From positions 186,001 through 250,000 of the forward strand of contig NW_013171817.1 of the NCBI RefSeq assembly GCF_000151665.1: DNA of 64,000 nt. Reading direction: 5' to 3'. Each line of letters opens with the position of its first letter. The first letter of the stretch is position 1. A model generated the notes under the pieces. The model did no database searches. It saw only the letters and a program-made list of their open reading frames with translations, and was not told the DNA's origin. This DNA is from Blastocystis hominis. Lineage: Eukaryota > Sar > Bigyra > Opalinata > Blastocystidae. Made by a program: the position numbers and the translations under genes. Positions 53,022 through 62,832 of the stretch are shown one piece after another.

Positions 53022-54370
53022 ATGATTTGGAAGTGTAATGGTCGTAGCAAGAAGACCGAGTTGGAGAAGACTCTGGACCAGGCTCTTTCGAACGAGAACT
53101 GGGGAGCCTCTGGAACGATGCTGAACGATCTCGCTCAGGCGTCCTACAACGAGTATGGCGTAGAAAACCGGATCTAATCGTCTAGTGCTGACTACAGAGT
53201 GATTTCTGAGGCTATCTGGAAGACCCTCGCTGTCCAGCCCAAGTACTGGAAGCAGATTTTCAAGGTACGTTTCATTCTCCCAGATCTTGCTTACGTTCTA
53301 GGCTCTGAACCTGATTGACCATCTGATCCGTAACGGATCTCCCCGCATTATCGATGACACCCGTGATCGTATCGAGAAGCTGCGCGCTCTGCAGGAGTTC
53401 TCCTTCAAGGAGCAGCAGTACGAGCGTGGAAACGGAAGTACGCCCTGTGTTGTCTAGTTGACGGTCAGTCCGCGAGAAGGCCTCTCTGATCATCGAGCTT
53501 CTGGACGACGATTCTCGTCTCCGTTTCGAGCGCAAGAAGGCCAAGGAGCTCAAGCAGAAGATGGCCTCGCGCCAGAACGCTGTGGGCGGCGGCGCTCCTG
53601 CCAGCGCGGGTCCGCAGATGCGCCAGCCGTCGCGTCCGATGCCTCGCAGCCGCTACGACGACGACGACTACGACCGTCCTCGCCGCCGTCGCTTCAGCGA
53701 TGACGAGGACGAGCGGCCGCGTCGCCGCCGCGCGGATGTGAGCGACGATGAGGACGAGCGTCCGCGGCGGAAGCCGGTGAAGAAGGCGTCGCGGTACGAC
53801 GACGACGACGAAGAGGAGGAGAAGCCGAAGAAGCGCGTGGTGAAGAAGGCGGCGAAGAAGGTGGCGGACGACGAGGACTTCGACGAGGAGGAGGAGAAGC
53901 CGAAGAAGAAGGTGGCCGCGAAGAAGGCGCCGGTGAAGAAGGCGGCGAAGAAGGCGGCGGCGGTGGAGGACGAGGACTTCGACGAGGACGAGGAGGAGGA
54001 GAAGCCCAAGAAGAAGGCGCCGGTGAAGAAGGCCGCGGCGAAGAAGGCGGCGCCGGTGGAGGAAGCGGAGGAGCCGGAGGAGGAGGAGCAGGGCGAGACG
54101 GACTTCATGGACATGTTCAGCGCGATGCCCGCGCAGAGCAATGCGGCGCCCGCGCAGCAGATGGACTACGGATATGGAGCCAACATGAACGCCAACGCGT
54201 ACGGAGGCATGGTGGATCTCAGCACTCTCGCTTACGATGCCCAGCCCCAGGACCAGCAGCAGCAACAACAGCAGCAGCAGCAGGCGTATGGATATGGTGG
54301 CTACGGATATGGAGGCTATGGAGCCTATGGATATGGAGGCCAGCAAGGATTCAGTGGATACGGATATTAG
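53022..54370 (+). CDS. Epsin-like ENTH-domain protein
   Basis: Endocytic adaptor that binds membrane phosphoinositides and clathrin machinery. From ATG 53022 the ENTH domain reads TELEKTLDQALSNENWG, SGTMLNDLAQASYN, then across a 33-nt intron DYRVISEAIWKTLAVQPKYW, ALNLIDHLIRNGSPRIIDDT, FSFKEQQYERGN and, after a 31-nt intron, REKASLIIELLDDDSRLRF. The tail is low complexity: basic and acidic alternating blocks, then a poly-Gln run and GYGGYGYGGYG-type repeats. No NPF or clathrin box is obvious, but DMFSAM could be an AP2-like motif. The genomic stop is TAG; cleavage four bases before TGTTTGTT at 54374 would leave TA and so also give TAA. Confidence 0.75.
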
Positions 54371-54417
54371 GGATGTTTGTTGGAAACAGATACTAGGGAT
54401 GTTTGTTGGAAACAGAA
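54368..54417 (+). repeat. Tandem duplication of the 3' motif after the epsin gene
   Basis: A unit of about 26 bp, TAGGGATGTTTGTTGGAAAC plus ACAG and a short link, occurs twice (from 54368 and from 54394). Both contain the full TGTTTGTT (54374-54381 and 54400-54407). Confidence 0.85.
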
Positions 54418-54518
54418 GGAATAAAAAAGAAGAAGAAGAAGGGATTATGAAGGGCACGCTCATTTTTCTATATATAATTATTCCTTTTTGTTTTGTTTGC
54501 CTTTAGTATTGCATTCGA

Positions 54519-56701
54519 ATGGGTTCAACTTTCTCGAGTGTTCAGAGCTTTTCTTTACCCCCTATGGAGTATCACGGGTGTGTGGTAGGTGCGAGAGGAG
54601 ATGGTAACACAAAGTACAAAACACCCATTGCGAAGCCAGTGGATGGAGACTATCGCAAAGGGGCATACCGTAGCATTTACTCGATGGACAAATTGTGGAC
54701 ATGTCCCATTCCAGATAAGCCATGGGTCGATACGAGTTTGTATTCCATCTCTCCGGTCGGTGAAGGTGTAGGGAAGTGTTAAAGAACTCGTACGTGGAAC
54801 ATCCCGATCGTGATTCGTTGGGAACGCGAAAAGTAAACCCCGACGGGTCTTTGGGAGAGTACGAGTACATCAAGTACAAGGACCTTTACCCAATGGTGGT
54901 TCAGTTGGGAAGAAGTTTCCGTCAGCGCTTCCCCTGGATGCAGCGGCAAGACCGCGTGGGGTTCTACGGCAAAAACAGCGCCCGCATACAGCTCTACTCG
55001 CTCGCCATGCAATCGCAAGATCAAGTCTGCGTTCCGATTTACGATATTCTGAGCAGTGACGCAGTGGAGTACATAACATCGCACGCAGAAGTGAAAGTCC
55101 TCGCCGTTACCGAGGAGAAGCTTCCTCATCTTCAGTCCGTTTTCCAGAAGGACACGCCCATCAAAGCGATTGTTCTGCTCGACGTGCCTCGTGAAAGTCC
55201 TGTTCTTCTCGAGTTTTCGCACGCCCTCCCCTCCACCGTGGAGATCATCCATTTCGACGATCTCCTCTCCGTCCCTGCGCAATCGCCCGTCGTTCCCTCC
55301 GACGACGACTGGCTTCCTTCCGGCGAGTCTCTGGAGTACATCCTCTACACGAGCGGCACGACGGGCACGCCGAAAGGCGTGATGATCAAGCACGCGTCGA
55401 TGCTGACCGTCTCCGCCAGCTTCATCCACAACATTCTCATCAACAACTGGATCGTCAGCAACGAGGACGGCGTGTTCTCCTACCTCCCGCTCGCGCACGG
55501 CTACGAGACGGCCGTCGAGCTGGCGCTGATGATCGTGGGAGCTCGCATCGCGTACTATTCGGGATCGCTCCGCAACTTGCTCTCCGATTTGCAGGCCGCC
55601 AAACCGACGCTGTTTATCGCGGTGCCGCGCGTGCTGCAGCGCGTGCAGCAGGAGATCCTGAAGAACTTCGCGAGTCGTGGCTGGCTCGCGCGCAAAGTCA
55701 TTAGTCATTGTTTGTGGAACCAAACGTTGGAGTGGAGAAAGGGGAAGCGCTGCCGTTCGTACGATTTCCTCGTGTTTGACAAGGTCAAAAAGATGTTTGG
55801 CGGGAAGCTGCGCTGTCTCGCTTCGGGAGCAGCGCCGCTCTCGGGAGAACTGAGCGAATTCTTGCAGGTGTGTCTGGGAATCCCCATCTTGGAGGGATAC
55901 GGACTCACAGAGACGGGAGCCGCGTGCGCCGTCACGCTCAACAATGGCGAAATCGTGTATTACACGGTGGGATCCCCTCTTTTTGGACATGAGATCCGGT
56001 TGGAGTCGATTCCCGAAATGGGATACACGACAGAAGACGAGCCGCATCCTCGAGGCGAGGTGCTGGTTCGAGGTCCCTCGATGTTTGTTGGATATTACAA
56101 GAACCCGGAGCTGACACAGAATGTGGTCGATGCTGATGGCTGGTTCCACACGGGAGATATTGGGCAGTTTAACGAGGATGGAAGTTTGTCGATTATTGAT
56201 CGAAAGAAGAGCATGCTGAAGCTCTCTCAGGGAGAGTATGTGGCAGTGGAGGCTGTGGAATCGACGTTCTCGGAGTGCAGCTTGTTGTCGCAGATTTTCG
56301 TGTATGGAAACAGCTATGAAAACTGTTTGGTTGCGATTGCTGCGCCCAATCCGAGTGAAATCATTTCCCTGGCTCGGTCCTTGGGACTGGAGGTGAAATC
56401 GATGGGAGAGGAAGGCTGGAAGGAGAGCTTAGTGAACGTGTGTTTGAATAAGCAGTTGGTGAACAAAGTGATGGAAACTGTGAACCAGTTTGGAAGGAGA
56501 ATGGGGCTGCATGGGTTTGAGATGATTAAGGGGTTGTATCTGGATGGACACATCGAAGGGGCGATGGACCAGATCTTCACGATGGAGAATGGGTCCATGA
56601 CTCCAACATTCAAGCTGAAGAGACAGCAGTGTTACAATCGTTACAAACAAACAATCAAAGAGATGTACGATGCGATTCATCAGGAGGCTATTGCACATTA
56701 G
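54519..56701 (+). CDS. Long-chain acyl-CoA synthetase (AMP-forming)
   Basis: Activates fatty acids with ATP and CoA. About 718 residues in two exons. ATG 54519 gives MGSTFSSVQ, a possible N-myristoylation site, and a 29-nt intron (about 54751-54779) joins SLYSISP to NSYVEHPDRDSLGTR. AMP-binding motif YILYTSGTTGTPKGVM, LPLAHGYE, LRCLASGAAPLSGELSEF, ILEGYGLTETGAACAV, GWFHTGDIGQFNEDGSLSII and DRKKSMLKLSQGEYVAVEAV are all present, placing it with the ACSL family. No membrane segment or peroxisomal SKL end (it ends AIAH). A TGTTTGTTTC element lies 15 bp past the TAG. Confidence 0.94.
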
Positions 56702-56859
56702 CACCTTTCATTTCGAATGTTTGTTTCAGATAAGGAGGGATACATGTATTCCAGCTTCACCTGCTCACCCCTTGAATAGGAAAACTCTTTTGTTCGTGCG
56801 AAGGACGAGTCATCACAGTGAATTGTACAATTCGGGGAGTCTAATCGTTACTTTTTTCA

Positions 56860-57948
56860 TCAGTCCAAACTTTGGATCTGAACAACTTGCGTCCAATAGA
56901 AAGAAAACTCTCCAAACTGTAGCATTCGTAACCTGGGCGATCGCAATCGCAGAATAGCTGCGACATAGAAGCAATAACTCTCCTCTTCTCCAAATACACA
57001 CTCCTCTAGACAGGGAAGATCAATGGTCAGAGAAGAGAAATCACTACAAGCAAACGAATCAAATCGAATCCTGGCAAGTACTGGACAATTTACAATTTTA
57101 AGGGTTCTCGACGTCTTACGGATTTCAGGGAGGTGTAGATAGGGAGGATAATCATTGGTGTATTGTGAGCAGGCGCTTGGCAAGAAATGGATTTGAGAGA
57201 GCGAGTGAAAATGGCTGACAACCAGATGTGGGTTCGAAGGAAGGCTATGTTCGCAGAGAGTAAGATTCTTCAATCGATAAAAGTAGGAATGAATTAGAGA
57301 TAGATCGGTTAAGGCAAGGTTTTCAACCAAACTTGTAGTAGCGCAGTATTCTGTCTCCTTTCCGTCAGATAGGGTTTGATTCACACCCCAATTCACACAA
57401 ATATGGTCGTTACAGTACAAACCATTTCGATAATATCTTCCTTGAAGATCATAGTCTTTCGTGAATCCAAACTTTTTGTTGAATACATAGAAAGAGGATG
57501 AAGCTATTAATCCATTTTTGTGATAAGACTCTCCGAATCCACAACGCTGCCCCTCCCAACATAATCCTTCATATTCAAGGTTTCCATCGTCATCGTAAAA
57601 CCTTCCAAATCCACAGGGAATATGACGCTGATTGACCCATCCTTCCCATCTTCTTCCAGAATCTTCATCCACAATCGCTCTTTCTGTGGCAAAACAATCA
57701 TCTACTGCAACGATGCAGTCATTCTTAAACTGAATCCCTGCAATTTGTTCGACATTCGTGCTGATGCACACGAATCCCGTTCCCGTAGCAATTCCATTTT
57801 CAAAATGGACTCCAAAGTGAAAAATATCATTACCTGCCTGGATCTCCACAAGTCCAATTCCGACCAAATGATAACTCGAATCGACGTCACAGAACACTTT
57901 TCTACCATTTGGCTCGTGGTAGAGATCATTTAGACACTCGCAATTCAT
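56860..57948 (-). CDS. MORN-like and LRR protein, relative of 14907-16779
   Basis: From ATG 57948 (MNCECLNDLYHEPNG). The middle part has MORN-like units (RRWEGWVNQRHIPCGFGRFY, YEGLCWEGQRCGFGESY). The last third has LRR-like stretches (LPEIRKTSRTLKIVNCPVLA, DLPCLEECVFGEEESYCFY). It is uninterrupted for 1.1 kb, unlike its relative, whose LRR part has an intron per repeat. The end is uncertain: a 30-nt GT-AG segment at about 56845-56875 would allow continuation to LPELYNSL near 56817. Function unknown; convergent with the acyl-CoA synthetase. Confidence 0.6.
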   Translation of the reverse strand: MNCECLNDLYHEPNGRKVFCDVDSSYHLVGIGLVEIQAGNDIFHFGVHFENGIATGTGFVCISTNVEQIAGIQFKNDCIVAVDDCFATERAIVDEDSGRRWEGWVNQRHIPCGFGRFYDDDGNLEYEGLCWEGQRCGFGESYHKNGLIASSSFYVFNKKFGFTKDYDLQGRYYRNGLYCNDHICVNWGVNQTLSDGKETEYCATTSLVENLALTDLSLIHSYFYRLKNLTLCEHSLPSNPHLVVSHFHSLSQIHFLPSACSQYTNDYPPYLHLPEIRKTSRTLKIVNCPVLARIRFDSFACSDFSSLTIDLPCLEECVFGEEESYCFYVAAILRLRSPRLRMLQFGEFSFYWTQVVQIQSLD

Positions 57949-58012
57949 CGTTTTTATAATCAAGTCGTGTTTTTCTAGAAAGCATCATATTTTACTAGAA
58001 TCTTATTTTAAA

Positions 58013-58937
58013 ATGGATCTCTTATCAATTGGATACGATGCTCTACTTGTTGATGATTCTAGTATCTGACGAGTGTAGAGAACTCTCTTTTATTTGCGGA
58101 TCTGTGATATATGCGAGCTCTCCATGTCAAACAACCTAATGTACAAACTGGCAAACAACCCCGAACTGTGGATGTACTGCTATACTCGCGATTTTCAAAC
58201 AGCCTTCCCTCTCCACAGTACGCTTTCACCCCAACACATGTATTATGTGCGTTCGATAAGCGGATTGCAAAACATTTGTCGTGAACGAGTTATAAACAAC
58301 ACGAAGTGAATCTATTCTTTGTATGACAATTCTAGTAATATTCTCCACAATGCAACACAAGTTCAACATCCCATAAAAACACGACTTTTGTTTGGAATCT
58401 GGACGATAGACTTTGATGTACTTTATCATCAAACAGTAAAGGCTAAATTCGATAGAAATCTCCAGGATACACGTTGCTTTCCGATGCGAATGGCTTAGGA
58501 ATTGAGTTGGCCTATACCAGTAATGGCTGGTAACACATCCTTCTCTTATCAATCTGTTACTGTAGGTTCCGTGTGAAGGACTATGACGGGAACCAGCTGT
58601 GCATATACAGGCAGTCGAATTGGAGGGATTGTAAGGTGTAGTTCCTCGGAAGTCGTTCGCCAGTCTCTTCACATCACCAATGGGCAATCCGTGCGAAGTG
58701 TTACAGAACTACAAGAGAAGACGTTGTATGTCTGGTAGAGAATACATTCCTTCAACTTCATTCATAGGGGAGAATGGACGATCGTTTCAGAAATCGGGTC
58801 GATTTACATTCTCAACAACACCGATCGCCATCAAGTCCTGCTTCTCTCTCCAATCGAGCGCGGTTTCATCTTCTACCCGACGGATAAGTCCCTAAGCAAC
58901 CCCAATCACGTTTTACTGTACCCTCCCAAATCGAATT
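58013..58937 (+). CDS. F-box-like protein
   Basis: The start MDLLSIGYDALLRTLFYL (joined across a 30-nt intron, 58049-58078) followed by CDICELSMSNNLMYKLANNP and ELWMYCYTRDF has the layout of an F-box, which links substrates to SCF ubiquitin ligases. A second 30-nt intron joins NNT to NNILHNATQVQHPIKTRLLF. The splicing between about 58500 and 58730 is unclear. The last exon (EWTIVSEIGSIYILNN, PIERGFIFYPTDKSLS) is open to the 3' end with no stop: the frame reaches T at 58937, four bases before TGTTTTCG (58942-58949), a variant of the usual motif, so poly(A) would make TAA. Divergent from the MORN/LRR gene by 64 bp. Confidence 0.5.
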
Positions 58938-58941
58938 TCTC

Positions 58942-58957
58942 TGTTTTCGCACAAACA
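58942..58957. terminator. Back-to-back 3'-end motifs of two convergent genes
   Basis: TGTTTTCG (plus, 58942-58949) is followed with no gap by CACAAACA (58950-58957), the minus-strand TGTTTGTG. Predicted cleavage sites are 58937 for the F-box-like gene and 58962 for the RhoGEF, so the two mRNAs end 24 bp apart without overlap. Confidence 0.6.
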
Positions 58958-58961
58958 CTCC

Positions 58962-61251
58962 AAAAAGATCGAATTACCGAGTTACACGCAGGACAGACCA
59001 TTTCTTTGACGTCTGAACAATCATACTTACAACACGGACACTTTTTGACGAACACTCTCTCTTCCTCATTCTCCACCGGCTTCCCCAGCTTGGCATCGAA
59101 CACAAACGCCTCGCCATTCTGATCGAAATACTTCGCGAACCCCACCGGGCAGTCGTTGCACCACTCCTCTTTCGGGATGGCCCACGACGACAGCCACAGC
59201 AGCGGATTGAAGAAGTACCTCCGCCCATCGGGCAGCATCGCAATGCCCCACCCAGCGGGCAGAAACGAGTTCGGATCGTACGGATCCTGCACGATCTTCG
59301 GGAACATGGGATGCAGCGCTGCATTCGTCGGCTTTTGCGAGCTCGCCGCGTCCAGCGAGGGCGAACACGCTCGACAAAGCAGCTGCGTCGGCTTTGCCTT
59401 TGCCTTCGGCTTCGCTTTCGGCTTCGCTTTTGCCTTCGGCTTCGCCTTCGGGTCGGACGCAGCGGCGTCCGCTTGCTGGCTCGCAGCTTCGCCGCCTGGG
59501 GAAGGAACGGTCTCGGGGATGGTTCCTTGGCAGCGTTCACACACAAACAAACCACAGAATTCACATTTAAAACACTTGGCGGGCTTCAGACGACGGTGGC
59601 AAATGGCGCATTCTTGCATGCTGGAAGTCTCGGTTTGCTTGAGAATCCGAAGAAGGTCGGAAGCGTCCTGCGAGGAAACCATGGGAATCTCGAGAGAAAA
59701 TGACTTCGCCGAGCAAAGAACGACGCGCGGATCCTGCTGATCGGAGGAAAAACAGCAGAGAATGCGTTCGAAGAGGTGGAGAACTTTTACTTTTGACACC
59801 TTCTGGTAATTGTTCGTAATGACAATAAGGTCGTTGAAAACAAAGAGTTTCGAGTCTTGGGCTCTATACTAACGCTAAACACAATGAAAACAAAATGCAC
59901 CTTTCGAATGATAAACCGGTTGGGCCGAATTATTTCGACGTGAGGAACGCACTTTTGCAACGCACATAAGATCTGAGAGTCTTCTTCCCAGTCAAGAGAT
60001 TCATCACACATAGAAGCTACCTTGGAGATGGAATCGATCGATTTCTCCAAAAATGGGTAGTCTGGATGAGTTGGTGGCGTATGCTTTATAATTTCATTCA
60101 AGAGCAGCCTGTAGCGAGGGATACGTTGTACGGGCATGATTAAAAATCCGGATAAATCCAAGCCACGGCAGCGCTCATCATGTTGGACTTGATTCAAAAA
60201 GGCACATATACGCTTGTTCCTCATAATCTCATTGAAAACAAGAACAAAGTTCCTTTGAGACTGGACATACACCTTATAGAGCTTCAGAAAGGGAGTATAA
60301 TACATAAAGAGATAACCTAGACAAAGAGCATCATACTCCTTATTTGCAAGTTGAGACTCTAGGTCACCCAAGAGACGCTTGTGAACCGATAGAATTGCTC
60401 TAATATTGCTGAAAAGAACATATTCTAATTCGTCTGATAAAAGACCAAGCTGCTTCATTGGATCGATGAAAATTGAACAGATTAGCCTGAGAGTAATTCA
60501 TGCATAAGAAATATACTCCAAATCACTGACATACGTTCTTTCTGTTTCACAAAACTCCTTACACGCATAATAGCGCTTTGAGGGCATACTTAGGTTGTTA
60601 CCAAAGAAACGAAAGATAAGTCTGTATAAAGAAAACTAATTCTGAGCAGCTCGAGTATAAGACAAACAAATAAAAATACAATTACATATCACTTACAAAA
60701 ACAATTATTATTTCATCAGCGCAATCATCTCCAGCCAAGAAATATTTTGAGCTATTCTTGACATTTTCACATGTCTCAGCATTTTCGCTACGGTACTTTT
60801 CGTTTTTGTAAAGTTTCCTACCTCCATCATCAATGGAAGTGATATTGTAATTGTCACTTGATCTTGGGCTAGACGAGCCAACATCTGATGTTTCAGATGG
60901 AGTTGCCACGGAGGTATCCTCTAATTGTAAGATGCAAAGGATACTACCCTGAGAAGAGTCAGAAGATATATTCAGTAGACTGCCATTAGTGCTTCGGTCA
61001 TTAGTGGGGTTAGAAGACGCTAATTGTTCAAGTAAGGAAAGAAACAGATACAAAGGCTGTCAGAACTAGAAGACGTTTGAGAATCCGATAATATTTTCTT
61101 TAGCTGTTTAAACAAATCTTGGGAAAAGGAAGTTTGAGAATATCTAAAGAATCTTGGCTGATATTTAGCTAAAAAAAGATACAAATTGTATTCCAGAATA
61201 TGTTATGCCATTATAGTGATATGATTTTTCGTTTAGCAAAACTGAGAGCAT
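58962..61251 (-). CDS. RhoGEF with DH, PH, FYVE-like zinc finger and WW-like domains
   Basis: Activates Rho-family GTPases. The long Ser/Asn-rich N-terminus (SSSNPTNDRSTNGS) lies around 60700-61160; its start is uncertain (ATG 61251 is a candidate). The DH domain begins CKEFCETERTYVSDLE, continues across a 30-nt intron, LEYVLFSNIRAILSVHKRLL, and has the core MPVQRIPRYRLLLNEIIKHT. PH: FIIRKYRAQDSKLFVFNDL (spanning a 32-nt intron) to ASDLLRILKQT. Next is a finger CAICHRRLKPAKCFKCEFCG...CERC...CRAC, a Lys-Ala-Lys-Pro repeat, a WW-like segment LPAGWGIAMLPDGRRYFFNP and a final Cys pair cluster (CPCCKYDC, CPAC). No stop is encoded before the end: T at 58962 lies four bases before TGTTTGTG, so poly(A) gives TAA. 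Confidence 0.78.
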
Positions 61252-62541
61252 GAGAAGGATGGCAGACACTTTTTATTTTTGTTCAATTATTTTATGTAGA
61301 ATGTTCAACTAAGCATAATACTAAATAGACTTGCGGTTTCTAGCCATATATAAAGAGATAGACTGCTAAATAATTGTTGATCTTTAGTGCCAATAATATT
61401 GATTGATAGTATACTATCATAGCTTACTACTCTGGGGTATAAAAATTGAAAATATACTCCAAATTGAAATGAACAAGAAACTTAGTGATAACATAAAACT
61501 CGTGTTAAGCCATGTTTTGTTTTGTATGCTTTGCTTAAATATTGTCAACAACGATATTTTCAGTCAACCATACTAAAACATCATGAATAAGGTACGAGCC
61601 TTCGCAAATAATACGGATCTGTTATTCCACATAACATACGTCGTCCAACAATTATCCACTTGTTCCAATTTGCATATCCTTTTTTAATTCCTATTTGCTT
61701 CCAGCTTCAAAGCAAACAGTGCATTTACTCTACCCATTACATCTCACAGACCTATTCCTAGATACATCTCCGTAAAGGAAACAACCAGTGATTTCCATAT
61801 TATTTTTAATTTTCTCCGTTTCCAAGGATCCATATTTCCTCTCCCTTACACCTGACAATCACCACTTCAGCATTAAGCAACTAATCACTATTAGACGGCA
61901 AGGCTATTATAATACAGATCAATCTTAGTCTTTGTTGTGACCTGTTAACAACTATCCAATAATAAAAAGAAGAATTACTTCGTATTACCTGACTATCATA
62001 GTATTATTCTTACAAAAAAACCAATAGTATCGCTTAGTATAAATAAAGGATAAACCTAATCGATATACATAACGTTTATCTACATATCAAAGTAACCACA
62101 GAATATGGTTAAACACCACAACTCGTTTTTTAAAACGCAAATACAGCATTGAGTACCGCAAAGGCATTTCTCATTGACATTGCATCAACTCAAATGGGGA
62201 TGCATAGTGGATTCAATTGATATACGAATTCATATTTATAATCTGACTTATATAAAACGGCCGCTAGACATAACACAATATGGTTGATTCGGTTGTTTTC
62301 AACATAATAATGTGTTAATTTGTATAACAAAAAGGCAAAATGTGATGAGTATGAAAATAGATATCACATATTTTAACACTTACATTTGTTTCTTTATATG
62401 AACCACCCTGTTAACAAACCATCTATTCTTGGACAAGATCAACGAAAATGAGAAAATCATCTACGAATAATCACAATACTATTTTTATAATGCTTTCAAA
62501 CAATACTCGAAACAGAATTCCATTGAACACGATTAGATACG
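61252..62541. other. AT-rich intergenic DNA up to the second Polinton
   Basis: No gene seen. A poly-purine/pyrimidine bias is absent and no tRNA-like fold was noticed. The strong AT richness resembles 12331-14906 and contrasts with the gene-dense middle. Confidence 0.5.
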
Positions 62542-62761
62542 AGTAGTAGGGAAATGGCGGAAAACACGCGAAAATCCATTTTCTACCAAATAACCGCGGA
62601 AATCAATTTTCGACCATTTTTCGACCATTTCCTGCCATTTTCTGCCATTGTCTACCTGGTCACCTCGATACCCATAACAAGAAACGCGCGGAAACCCATG
62701 GCTGCCAATTTCGGCCAATGTTAACCTGACTTCCATTGTAGGCCATGGTATCCATGGATGT
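62542..62761 (+). repeat. Left terminal repeat of the second Polinton
   Basis: Collinear with the inverted 9479-9814, including AACCGCGGAAATCAATTTTC, AACAAGAAACGCGCGGAAAC and TTAACCTGACTTCCATTGTA. It lacks the extra block present in the other copy. Just inside it (about 62770-62800) lies a decayed hairpin (GGGACGAC, loop TTC, broken right arm) like the one at 81. Confidence 0.8.
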
Positions 62762-62832
62762 GATGGGGACAACGAGGGACGACTTCGATTCCTCCCCATT
62801 GTCTTGTTGACTAAGGTAAAGAGAGAAAGACC

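Noticed and set aside
54779-56149. 456-codon antisense frame over the acyl-CoA synthetase
   Set aside because: The sense strand has every ACSL motif; the antisense has none.
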